From positions 1 to 15,054 of the forward strand of contig CAZAWA010000054.1 in NCBI GenBank assembly GCA_964488675.1: a stretch of 15,054 nucleotides of DNA. Direction: 5' to 3'. Both the position numbers and the translations under genes were made by a program. The stretch comes from QZKY01 sp964488675 (GTDB lineage Bacteria; Pseudomonadota; Gammaproteobacteria; Burkholderiales; Burkholderiaceae_D). How positions within the stretch are numbered: position 1 is the first letter of the stretch; each line of letters opens with the position of its first letter. Shown piece after piece: positions 7,018-12,552 of the stretch. The notes beneath the pieces are model-generated. The model saw only the letters and a program-made list of their open reading frames with translations, made no database searches and was not told the DNA's origin.

Positions 7018-8481
7018 ATGACTTCGTTTTCTCCCAATCCCGCCATCCTTGCAACCGCCAGCGACATCCTGCTGTCACCCTTCGGGCTGGATGAGTCACG
7101 GCTTCACCGCGCGTTAGGCGAAGTGTTTGCGCACCGGGTTGATTATGCCGACCTGTATTTTCAGTTCACGAAAACCGAGGGCTGGAGCCTGGAAGAAGGC
7201 ATCGTCAAAACCGGCAGCTTCTCGATCGATCAGGGTGTCGGCGTGCGCGCGATTTCGGGCGACAAGACAGCGTTTGCCTACTCGGACGAAATATCAGTCG
7301 AGGCACTCTCAAAGGCTGCCGCCGCGACGCGCACCATTGCCAGACAGGGTGCGGGCAAGGCGAAAATTGCCTCCGCCATGCGCCATGCCGGCGGACGGTC
7401 GCTGTACTTGCCGCAGGATCCGCTGGCATCGCTCGATGCATCGGCAAAAGTCAGCCTGCTGGAGAGGATGGAACGCATTGCGCGCAAGAAGGATCCGCGC
7501 ATCGTGCAGGTAATGGCCAGTCTCGCAGGAGAATACGATGTGGTGCTGGTTGCGCGCAGCGATGGTGTCATGGCGGCCGATGTCAGGCCGCTGGTGCGGC
7601 TCTCGATCACGATCATTGCCGAACAGCACGGACGGCGCGAAATGGGAACCAGCGGCGGCGGCGGCCGTGTTGATTATGCCTATTTCACCGACGACCTGCT
7701 GGAACAATATGCCGCCAACGCCGTGCAGTCGGCGCTGATCAACCTGGAATCACGCGCGGCGCCTGCCGGACCGATGACGGTGGTGCTGGGGCCGGGCTGG
7801 CCCGGCGTGCTGCTGCACGAGGCGGTCGGACACGGGCTGGAAGGCGACTTCAACCGCAAGGGGTCAAGCATCTTTTCCGGTCGCATCGGCGAACGGGTTG
7901 CGGCCAAGGGGGTGACCGTGGTGGACGATGGCACCATTGCCGATCGGCGCGGATCGCTCAACATGGATGATGAGGGCAGTGCCACGCAGTGCACAACCCT
8001 GATCGAGGATGGCATCCTGAAGGGCTACCTGCTCGATATCATGAATGCACGGCTGATGAAGATGCAAACCACCGGCAATGCGCGGCGGGAATCCTTCGCG
8101 CACTTGCCCATGCCGCGCATGACCAACACTTACATGCTGGGCGGCGACACGGACCCGCAGGAAATCATTGCGTCGGTCGGTCACGGCCTGTATGCGGCGA
8201 ACTTTGGCGGCGGGCAGGTGGACATCACCAACGGCAAGTTCGTGTTTTCTGCGAGCGAGGCGTACATGATCGAGAATGGAAAAATCACTTATCCCGTCAA
8301 GGGTGCAACGCTGATCGGCAATGGGCCGGAAGTGCTGCACCGGGTGTCGATGATTGGAAACGACATGCGGCTGGACTTCGGGGTCGGCGTCTGCGGCAAG
8401 GAAGGCCAGAGCGTGCCGGTCGGGGTCGGGCAGCCGACAATGCGGATTGATGGGGTCACTGTTGGCGGCACGGGTGCCTGA
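7018..8481 (+). CDS. tldD: Metalloprotease TldD
   Basis: Zinc metalloprotease that works with TldE (PmbA) on small peptides; in E. coli the pair matures microcin B17 and degrades the CcdA antitoxin. The 487-residue protein carries the HExxxH site HEAVGH (267-272) within LLHEAVGHGLEGDF. C459 in the closing segment GVCGKEGQSVPVGVGQPT corresponds to the third zinc ligand. The ATG at 7018 gives the family length (E. coli 481 residues); reading from the in-frame ATG at 6964 would overlap the parB 3' end and add 18 residues without family character. It starts 34 bases after parB, so it may be cotranscribed. No tldE/pmbA is in the window. Confidence 0.96.
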   Translation: MTSFSPNPAILATASDILLSPFGLDESRLHRALGEVFAHRVDYADLYFQFTKTEGWSLEEGIVKTGSFSIDQGVGVRAISGDKTAFAYSDEISVEALSKAAAATRTIARQGAGKAKIASAMRHAGGRSLYLPQDPLASLDASAKVSLLERMERIARKKDPRIVQVMASLAGEYDVVLVARSDGVMAADVRPLVRLSITIIAEQHGRREMGTSGGGGRVDYAYFTDDLLEQYAANAVQSALINLESRAAPAGPMTVVLGPGWPGVLLHEAVGHGLEGDFNRKGSSIFSGRIGERVAAKGVTVVDDGTIADRRGSLNMDDEGSATQCTTLIEDGILKGYLLDIMNARLMKMQTTGNARRESFAHLPMPRMTNTYMLGGDTDPQEIIASVGHGLYAANFGGGQVDITNGKFVFSASEAYMIENGKITYPVKGATLIGNGPEVLHRVSMIGNDMRLDFGVGVCGKEGQSVPVGVGQPTMRIDGVTVGGTGA

Positions 8482-8484
8482 TTG

Positions 8485-8505
8485 CCCTCCCGCAGGGGGA
8501 AGGGG
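8485..8505 (+). other. GC-rich hairpin after tldD
   Basis: CCCTCCC (8485-8491) can pair with GGGGG and GGGG blocks (8495-8505), with a GCA loop and an AA bulge, four bases after the tldD stop. It has no T-tract, so it is not an obvious intrinsic terminator; it may act as a 3' stabiliser or assist Rho-dependent ending. Confidence 0.3.
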
Positions 8506-8527
8506 TATGGCGCTCTCCCGAAAACTC

Positions 8528-8536
8528 TGCTATAGT
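8528..8536 (+). promoter_or_regulatory. Extended -10 promoter of the aroG leader
   Basis: TGCTATAGT fits the extended -10 pattern TGnTATAAT with one mismatch. The -35 region is weak, as is common with extended -10 promoters. Predicted start of transcription is near 8542-8544, about 20 bases before the leader peptide ATG. Confidence 0.6.
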
Positions 8537-8562
8537 TGCCGTCTTGATTAAAGATTCGTGCC

Positions 8563-8646
8563 ATGCGCCAAGTTCATTACTTCTTTTTTTACTTTTTTAG
8601 CTATTCCAGCCCAAAGGCGGTGGATCAGCGGAACGCACACGAGTAA
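8563..8646 (+). CDS. aroG leader peptide rich in Phe and Tyr (attenuator control peptide)
   Basis: A 27-codon ORF beginning MRQVHYFFFYFFSYSSPK and ending in NAHE. Nine codons (6-14) contain five Phe and three Tyr: Tyr6, Phe7-9, Tyr10, Phe11-12, Tyr14. It sits between an extended -10 promoter and an intrinsic terminator, directly upstream of aroG, the first enzyme of aromatic amino acid synthesis. That is the arrangement of the classical trp/phe/his leader peptides. A ribosome paused for charged tRNA-Phe or tRNA-Tyr would stand just before the first hairpin arm at 8605. The Shine-Dalgarno is weak (AAAGA at 8550-8554), and an in-frame stop just upstream (8545-8547) excludes a longer form. The peptide itself needs no function after synthesis. 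Codon composition and position make chance unlikely, though expression is not shown by sequence alone. Confidence 0.88.
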   Translation: MRQVHYFFFYFFSYSSPKAVDQRNAHE

Positions 8647-8674
8647 GAGCAAACCGAATCCCAGAAAACCGCCA
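8605..8674 (+). promoter_or_regulatory. Competing hairpins of the aroG attenuator (1:2 pause and 2:3 antiterminator)
   Basis: Arm 1, TCCAGCC (8605-8611), pairs with arm 2, GGC plus TGGA (8616-8618 and 8621-8624), around a CAAA loop with a GG bulge. Arm 2 can instead pair with arm 3: GGCGGT (8616-8621) with ACCGCC (8668-8673), extended by GGAT (8622-8625) with ATCC (8658-8661). Arm 3 is also the 5' side of the terminator, so the 2:3 pairing would prevent termination. A ribosome paused on the Phe/Tyr codons (8578-8604) would cover arm 1 and favour 2:3. Pairings were found by eye; energies were not computed. Confidence 0.72.
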
Positions 8675-8691
8675 GCGATGGCGGTTTTTTT
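8665..8691 (+). terminator. Attenuator terminator upstream of aroG
   Basis: CCGCCA (8669-8674) pairs perfectly with TGGCGG (8679-8684) around a GCGA tetraloop of the GNRA class. AAAA (8665-8668) extends the stem against T residues, and seven T residues (8685-8691) follow. This is a strong intrinsic terminator placed 38 bases before the aroG start, where it would only serve to regulate aroG. Confidence 0.9.
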
Positions 8692-8729
8692 GTTTGACCA
8701 TTTTGTAATGCCAGTATCAGGAGAGCACC

Positions 8730-9803
8730 ATGCCAAAAACCGACGATCTACGCATCCGTGAAATTAAGGAACTGGTGACGCCATCGCATCTGATCCGCGA
8801 GCTGCCCTGCACGCCCAAATCGGCGAAGACCGTCGCCGATTCCCGCGTCGTCATGCACCGCATCCTGCATGGTCAGGATGATCGCCTGATCGTCGTAATC
8901 GGTCCGTGCTCCATTCACGACACCAAAGCGGCGCTGGCTTATGCTCACCGCCTCGTGCGCGAGCGCGCGCGCTTCATCAACGAACTGGAAATCGTGATGC
9001 GCGTCTATTTCGAAAGGCCGCGCACAACCGTCGGCTGGAAGGGTTTGATCAACGACCCGTATCTGGACAACAGCTTCCAGATCAACGATGGTCTGCACAT
9101 GGCGCGAGACATCCTGGTCAAGGTGAATGAGATGGGCCTGCCGGCGGCAACGGAATTTCTCGACATGATCAGCCCGCAATACATCGCGGATCTCGTGAGC
9201 TGGGGCGCGATCGGCGCGCGCACCACCGAGTCGCAGGTGCACCGCGAACTGGCGTCGGGCCTGTCCTGTCCGGTCGGCTTCAAGAATGGCACCGACGGCA
9301 ATGTAAAAATCGCGATCGATGCGATCAAGTCCGCTTCGCAACCCCACCATTTCCTGTCGGTCACCAAGGGTGGCCATTCCGCCATCGTTCGCACCGGCGG
9401 CAACGAGGATTGCCATGTCATCCTGCGCGGCGGCGCGAAGCCGAACTATGATGAGGCCAGTGTCGAGGCTGCCTGCAAGGAAGTATCCGCTGGCGGCATC
9501 GCAGCACGCATCATGATCGATGCGTCGCACGGCAATAGCTCTAAAAAGGCGGAGAACCAGATCCCGGTCTGCGCCGAAGTTGCCCGACAGATCGCATCCG
9601 GCGACACCCGCCTGATCGGCGTCATGATTGAGTCCTATCTGGTTGCGGGCCGCCAGGATCTGGTTGCTGGCAGGGATCTGACCTATGGCCAGTCTATTAC
9701 CGATGCCTGTATCGGATGGGAAGATACGGTCGCGGTGCTGGAGGGGCTGGCAGAGGCAGTGAGGCAACGACGGCTGAGAGATACGGGTGACGATCTGGAA
9801 TAG
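8730..9803 (+). CDS. aroG: 3-deoxy-7-phosphoheptulonate (DAHP) synthase, class I, predicted Phe-sensitive
   Basis: Condenses phosphoenolpyruvate with erythrose 4-phosphate, the committed step of the shikimate pathway. The 357-residue protein aligns with E. coli AroG at an offset of one: metal ligands C60 (in IGPCSIHD), H267 (in IDASHGNSS), E301 and D325 are present, with the substrate-binding GARTTESQVHRELASGLSCP and GFKNGTDG. Residues tied to Phe inhibition in E. coli AroG (D146, P150, S180) are kept as D145, P149 and S179. S210 in FLSVTKGG matches the serine of Phe-sensitive enzymes, where Tyr-sensitive ones have glycine. Transcription is probably governed by the Phe/Tyr leader peptide and attenuator just upstream. 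AGGAG at 8719-8723 precedes the ATG. Confidence 0.96.
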   Translation: MPKTDDLRIREIKELVTPSHLIRELPCTPKSAKTVADSRVVMHRILHGQDDRLIVVIGPCSIHDTKAALAYAHRLVRERARFINELEIVMRVYFERPRTTVGWKGLINDPYLDNSFQINDGLHMARDILVKVNEMGLPAATEFLDMISPQYIADLVSWGAIGARTTESQVHRELASGLSCPVGFKNGTDGNVKIAIDAIKSASQPHHFLSVTKGGHSAIVRTGGNEDCHVILRGGAKPNYDEASVEAACKEVSAGGIAARIMIDASHGNSSKKAENQIPVCAEVARQIASGDTRLIGVMIESYLVAGRQDLVAGRDLTYGQSITDACIGWEDTVAVLEGLAEAVRQRRLRDTGDDLE

Positions 9804-9841
9804 GTCGCGGGACATTTTGATACCACTCCCAACTCGCCCAT

Positions 9842-10477
9842 TCAAAACCGCTTCTTCAGCGTCATCTTGTCGCCATTGCGCTGCATTTCAGTGCGGTTCA
9901 GAAAAGACATTCCCAGCAGGGCAATCGGCAAGCCGCGCTCAAGTACCAGCGCATCAACCTGATGCAGCACGATGTCTCCGATTTTGACGATATCCAGCTT
10001 CACCCGGTAGGCAGGCGCTATCCCGTTGGCAGTGCTGATCATGGCGGGCGTGCCCTGCTTGTAGTTGACGCCGCAGCGCACGGCATCATGCGCCGGCAGT
10101 GAAATCAGGCTGGCGCCGGTATCGACCAGCATCCGCACCATGCTGCCGTTGATTTGTCCTTCGGCGGTGAAATGTCCGCGCCCGTCGGCGTGCAGCGTGA
10201 CGCTGCCGCCATCCGAGCCACCACTGCCGCCACCGCCATGCTGTCCGATGGCAAGTGTCTGTCGTTTGCCGTTGAAATCGATGGTTGCGCTGGAGTTGCT
10301 GGCTGCTACCAGTTTTACACCGGGCGATACGGTAGAGCCAACCGAATAGGTTCGAGGCGATCCGCCATCGACCACCAGCACTGCCTTGCCCGGGAACAGG
10401 CCTACGACGCTGACATCCGTCGCCTGCGCAGTCAGCGCGGCGAGGGACAGAAAAATGGCAAGCAGGGTGTGGCGCAC
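9842..10477 (-). CDS. Secreted retropepsin-like (clan AA) aspartic protease
   Basis: A 211-residue single-domain aspartic protease of the bacterial TIGR02281-like type. It starts with GTG (10475-10477), supported by AAAGG seven bases upstream. The signal peptide is MRHTLLAIFLSLAALTAQA. Residues 24-78 form a small beta domain (VLVVDGGSPRTYSVGSTV, DFNGKRQTL) resembling the GspC/PilP homology region of secretion systems. A glycine-rich linker (81-92) leads to the protease domain with the catalytic VDTGAS (D119), the flap region and the late hydrophobic motif ALLGMSFLNR (186-195). One DTG per chain implies an active homodimer in the periplasm. It lies 62 bases downstream of yajQ on the same strand, so cotranscription is possible, and it converges with aroG. 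Substrate unknown. Confidence 0.88.
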   Translation of the reverse strand: MRHTLLAIFLSLAALTAQATDVSVVGLFPGKAVLVVDGGSPRTYSVGSTVSPGVKLVAASNSSATIDFNGKRQTLAIGQHGGGGSGGSDGGSVTLHADGRGHFTAEGQINGSMVRMLVDTGASLISLPAHDAVRCGVNYKQGTPAMISTANGIAPAYRVKLDIVKIGDIVLHQVDALVLERGLPIALLGMSFLNRTEMQRNGDKMTLKKRF

Positions 10478-10539
10478 GGGATGCCTTTCAAATGGATGTA
10501 AACTGGAAATTCTCGGCGCGCCACGAAATCAGGCTGCCG

Positions 10540-11025
10540 CTAGTCGCGGAAGTTGCTGAAGTCCAGCGGCAGTTCGGAGACATCTTTTTTCAGCAGCGCG
10601 ATAGCCGATTGCAGATCGTCACGCTTGGTGCCGGTCACGCGCACGGCATCGCCCTGGATGCTGGCCTGCACCTTCATCTTGCTGTCCTTGATGACCTTGA
10701 CGATCTTTTTGGCGACATCGGCTTCGACGCCGTTTTTCACCTTGATCACCTGCTTGACCTTGTCGCCGCCAATTTTCTCGATTTTGCCGGAATCCAGAAA
10801 ACGGACATCTATGTTGCGCTTGGTCATCCGGCCGGTCAGGATGTCACGCAACTGATTGAGCTGAAATTCCGAATCGGCGTAAGCGGTCAGCTCGCGCTCC
10901 TTTTGTTCGATACGGGCATCGCTGCCCTTGAAGTCAAAACGGGTGCCGACTTCCTTGTTGGCCTGATCGACCGCATTGCGGACTTCGACCATGTTGGCTT
11001 CCAGAACAACATCAAACGATGGCAT
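10540..11025 (-). CDS. yajQ: YajQ family nucleotide-binding protein
   Basis: A 161-residue member of the YajQ (DUF520) family; two ferredoxin-like domains bind nucleotides, and homologues in Xanthomonas act as cyclic di-GMP effectors. The start MPSFDVVLEANMVEVRNAVDQ and the end SELPLDFSNFRD are typical. The ATG at 11023-11025 is chosen because AAAGGAA lies seven bases before it and because the family begins MPSFD; a longer in-frame reading from 11109 runs across the murB promoter. Internal segments GGDKVKQVIKVKNGVEADVAKKIVKVIKD and the closing DDLQSAIALLKK fit the second domain. It is divergent from murB, with 82 bases between the starts. No diguanylate cyclase gene is nearby. Confidence 0.96.
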   Translation of the reverse strand: MPSFDVVLEANMVEVRNAVDQANKEVGTRFDFKGSDARIEQKERELTAYADSEFQLNQLRDILTGRMTKRNIDVRFLDSGKIEKIGGDKVKQVIKVKNGVEADVAKKIVKVIKDSKMKVQASIQGDAVRVTGTKRDDLQSAIALLKKDVSELPLDFSNFRD

Positions 11026-11060
11026 GGCGGGTTCCTTTGTTCGGTGGGACAATTTCGGTG

Positions 11061-11066
11061 ATTTTA
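11061..11066 (-). promoter_or_regulatory. Possible -10 element for yajQ
   Basis: TAAAAT on the minus strand lies 35 bases before the yajQ start. The matching -35 region is poor, so this is only the best candidate in the divergent gap. Confidence 0.35.
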
Positions 11067-11093
11067 TCGGACATGCCACAAAGAGGCTAGTTG

Positions 11094-11099
11094 TATAAT
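11094..11099 (+). promoter_or_regulatory. -10 element of murB, very close to the ATG
   Basis: A perfect TATAAT ends only eight bases before the murB ATG. Transcription from it would start at about 11106-11108, at or next to the start codon. No Shine-Dalgarno sequence lies between. A -35 candidate, CGGACA at 11068-11073, has a long 20-base spacer. Confidence 0.55.
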
Positions 11100-11107
11100 C
11101 ACCCGCC

Positions 11108-12136
11108 ATGAGTCAGCCCCTTCCGATACAGCGCGATATGTCGCTGCGCCCCTACAACAGCTTCGGCATCGACGCGAGAGCAAGCGCTTACCTGCGGGTG
11201 ACGGACGCGGCGCAACTGGCCGCCGTTCGGGAGGATGCGGCACTGATGGCGCTGCCACGGCTGGTGCTGGGCGGTGGCAGCAATATCGTGCTGACGCGCG
11301 ATTTCCCCGGGCTGGTGCTGCATATGGCGACGACCGGCATCGCGCTGGCGGGTGAAGATGCGCAGGCGAATTATGTGTGTGCGGCGGCGGGCGAAAACTG
11401 GCACGCGCTGGTGCTGTGGACGCTGGATCGGGGCATGGGCGGGCTGGAAAACCTGTCGCTGATTCCCGGCAGCGTCGGCGCAGCGCCGGTGCAAAACATC
11501 GGCGCCTACGGCGCAGAACTGTCGGATTGCTTCCATGCGCTCACCTTGTTTGACTTTGAAACCGGCCAAACCCGAACGCTCACCAGGGAGGATTGCGCCT
11601 TTGGTTATCGCGACAGCGTTTTCAAGCACGCGCTGCGCGACCGGGCGGTGATTCTCGATGTGTCGTTTGCGTTGCCGAAACGCTGGCAAGCCAACACTTC
11701 GTACGCGGATGTGGCGCAGGAGCTGGCAGCACGGGGCATCGCCCATCCGAGCGCGCGCGACATCAGCGACGCGGTGATCGCCATTCGCACGCGCAAGCTT
11801 CCTGACCCGGCCAAACTGGGCAATGCCGGCAGCTTTTTCAAGAATCCGGTGGTGTCGGCGGCGCAGAAAGACGCGCTTGTCAGTCGTTATCCGCAACTGG
11901 TCAGCTATGCGCAGCCTGACGGCAGTTACAAGCTGGCGGCCGGATGGCTGGTCGAACAGTGCGGCTGGAAAGGCCGGACAGCCGGTGCAGCGGGCGTGTC
12001 GGAAACGCAGGCGCTGGTGCTGGTCAATCGCGGCGGCGCCAGCGGGCAGGATATCGCGCAACTGGCGCAGGCTATCCGTGCGGATGTGGCGGCCAAATTC
12101 GGGCTCGAGCTGGAAACGGAGCCGGTGCTGGTCTGA
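11108..12136 (+). CDS. murB: UDP-N-acetylenolpyruvoylglucosamine reductase (type I MurB)
   Basis: FAD enzyme that reduces UDP-GlcNAc-enolpyruvate to UDP-MurNAc with NADPH, the second committed step of peptidoglycan synthesis, in the cytoplasm. The 342-residue length matches E. coli MurB and the type I class. FAD-binding segments YNSFGIDARA (16-25), VLGGGSNIVL (53-62) and LIPGSVGAAPVQNIGAYGAEL (118-138) are present. Catalytic residues are R168 (GYRDS), S242 (LGNAGSFFKNP) and E338 (TEPV). The start is uncertain: ATG at 11108 fits the family, has no ribosome binding site and lies at the predicted transcription start, while the next in-frame ATG at 11138 also lacks one. It is divergent from yajQ. 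Confidence 0.96.
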   Translation: MSQPLPIQRDMSLRPYNSFGIDARASAYLRVTDAAQLAAVREDAALMALPRLVLGGGSNIVLTRDFPGLVLHMATTGIALAGEDAQANYVCAAAGENWHALVLWTLDRGMGGLENLSLIPGSVGAAPVQNIGAYGAELSDCFHALTLFDFETGQTRTLTREDCAFGYRDSVFKHALRDRAVILDVSFALPKRWQANTSYADVAQELAARGIAHPSARDISDAVIAIRTRKLPDPAKLGNAGSFFKNPVVSAAQKDALVSRYPQLVSYAQPDGSYKLAAGWLVEQCGWKGRTAGAAGVSETQALVLVNRGGASGQDIAQLAQAIRADVAAKFGLELETEPVLV

Positions 12137-12170
12137 CGGGTCATCGCCAGGCAGCCAAACCCGCTCGACA

Positions 12171-12232
12171 GGGAGTATATTTTCTCCGGCTCGCCCACAC
12201 TGGCGATCAGCCAGATTCAGGCACATACTCCC
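12171..12232. repeat. 62-base interrupted palindrome
   Basis: Perfect 8-base ends GGGAGTAT (12171-12178) and ATACTCCC (12225-12232) enclose nested GGCT/AGCC and GCC/GGC pairs around a CACACT loop. A further inverted pair, ATCGCCAG (12143-12150) and CTGGCGAT (12200-12207), crosses it and would be exclusive with it or make a pseudoknot. Seven A residues follow. It resembles a small REP or MITE-like unit, but no second copy is in the window. Confidence 0.4.
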
Positions 12233-12303
12233 AAAAAAATGCTATTTTGATGCCAATTCTTGCCTATTTTTTGTGCAAAATGCGAGTTGACGCGTCCAAA
12301 TCC

Positions 12304-12322
12304 CGCGTCAGAACGCGTTTTT
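12304..12322 (+). terminator. Possible murB terminator
   Basis: CGCGT (12304-12308) pairs with ACGCG (12313-12317) around a CAGA loop and is followed by five T residues. The stem is short. Its 5' arm can also pair with TGACGCG at 12288-12294 in a rival 7-base hairpin. It is the only intrinsic terminator candidate after murB. Confidence 0.45.
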
Positions 12323-12324
12323 GG

Positions 12325-12355
12325 GGCACTAATAACGCGCCGCGTTATTAGTGCC
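12325..12355. repeat. 31-base near-perfect palindrome
   Basis: GGCACTAATAACGCG (12325-12339) and CGCGTTATTAGTGCC (12341-12355) are exact reverse complements about the single base C12340. There is no T-tract afterwards, so it is not a plain terminator. It lies just before the change to AT-rich sequence and about 200 bases upstream of the RTX gene. It could be an operator for a dimeric regulator, a cruciform, or an element end. Confidence 0.8.
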
Positions 12356-12541
12356 ATGCAGAGATCAATAATTAATCAAGCGCGAACTTATTTTCCGGCC
12401 CCTTAAGTTTTATTCAATATAAAAGTTATTGTGGCACTCAAAAATATTGCCAATACTACATAATTTGCGAGCTTGCTGTGTTAACTTGCTGAAATTAAAA
12501 CAAAAATTGCAATTTCGAAAATGGTTGTTGTGGGCATGATC

Positions 12542-12547
12542 GGGAGA
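12542..12547 (+). promoter_or_regulatory. Ribosome binding site of the RTX gene
   Basis: GGGAGA five bases before the ATG at 12553 supports that start over the in-frame TTG at 12550. Confidence 0.6.
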
Positions 12548-12552
12548 CATTG

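Larger units (their letters stand above)
12137..12549. other. Non-coding gap rich in inverted repeats between murB and the RTX gene
   Basis: 413 bases with no credible gene. The first 100 bases keep the GC level of murB and form an interrupted palindrome (12171-12232). Then come a small terminator-like hairpin (12304-12322) and a 31-base palindrome (12325-12355). From about 12356 to the RTX start the sequence turns AT-rich; AT-rich hexamers such as CATAAT (12459-12464) and TATAAA (12418-12423) occur, but none has a suitable -35 partner. Confidence 0.6.

Noticed and set aside
8748..9845. Minus-strand ORF of 365 codons opposite aroG
   Set aside because: Spurious long antisense ORF; aroG has every catalytic residue and the sense frame is certain.
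11099..12226. Minus-strand ORF of 375 codons opposite murB
   Set aside because: Antisense shadow of a complete murB; rich in Arg/His/Gln as usual for such shadows.
12432..12451. TGGCAC followed by TTGC, a possible sigma-54 promoter for the RTX gene
   Set aside because: The spacing is nine bases between the elements instead of five, so GG and GC are not ten bases apart as sigma-54 requires.
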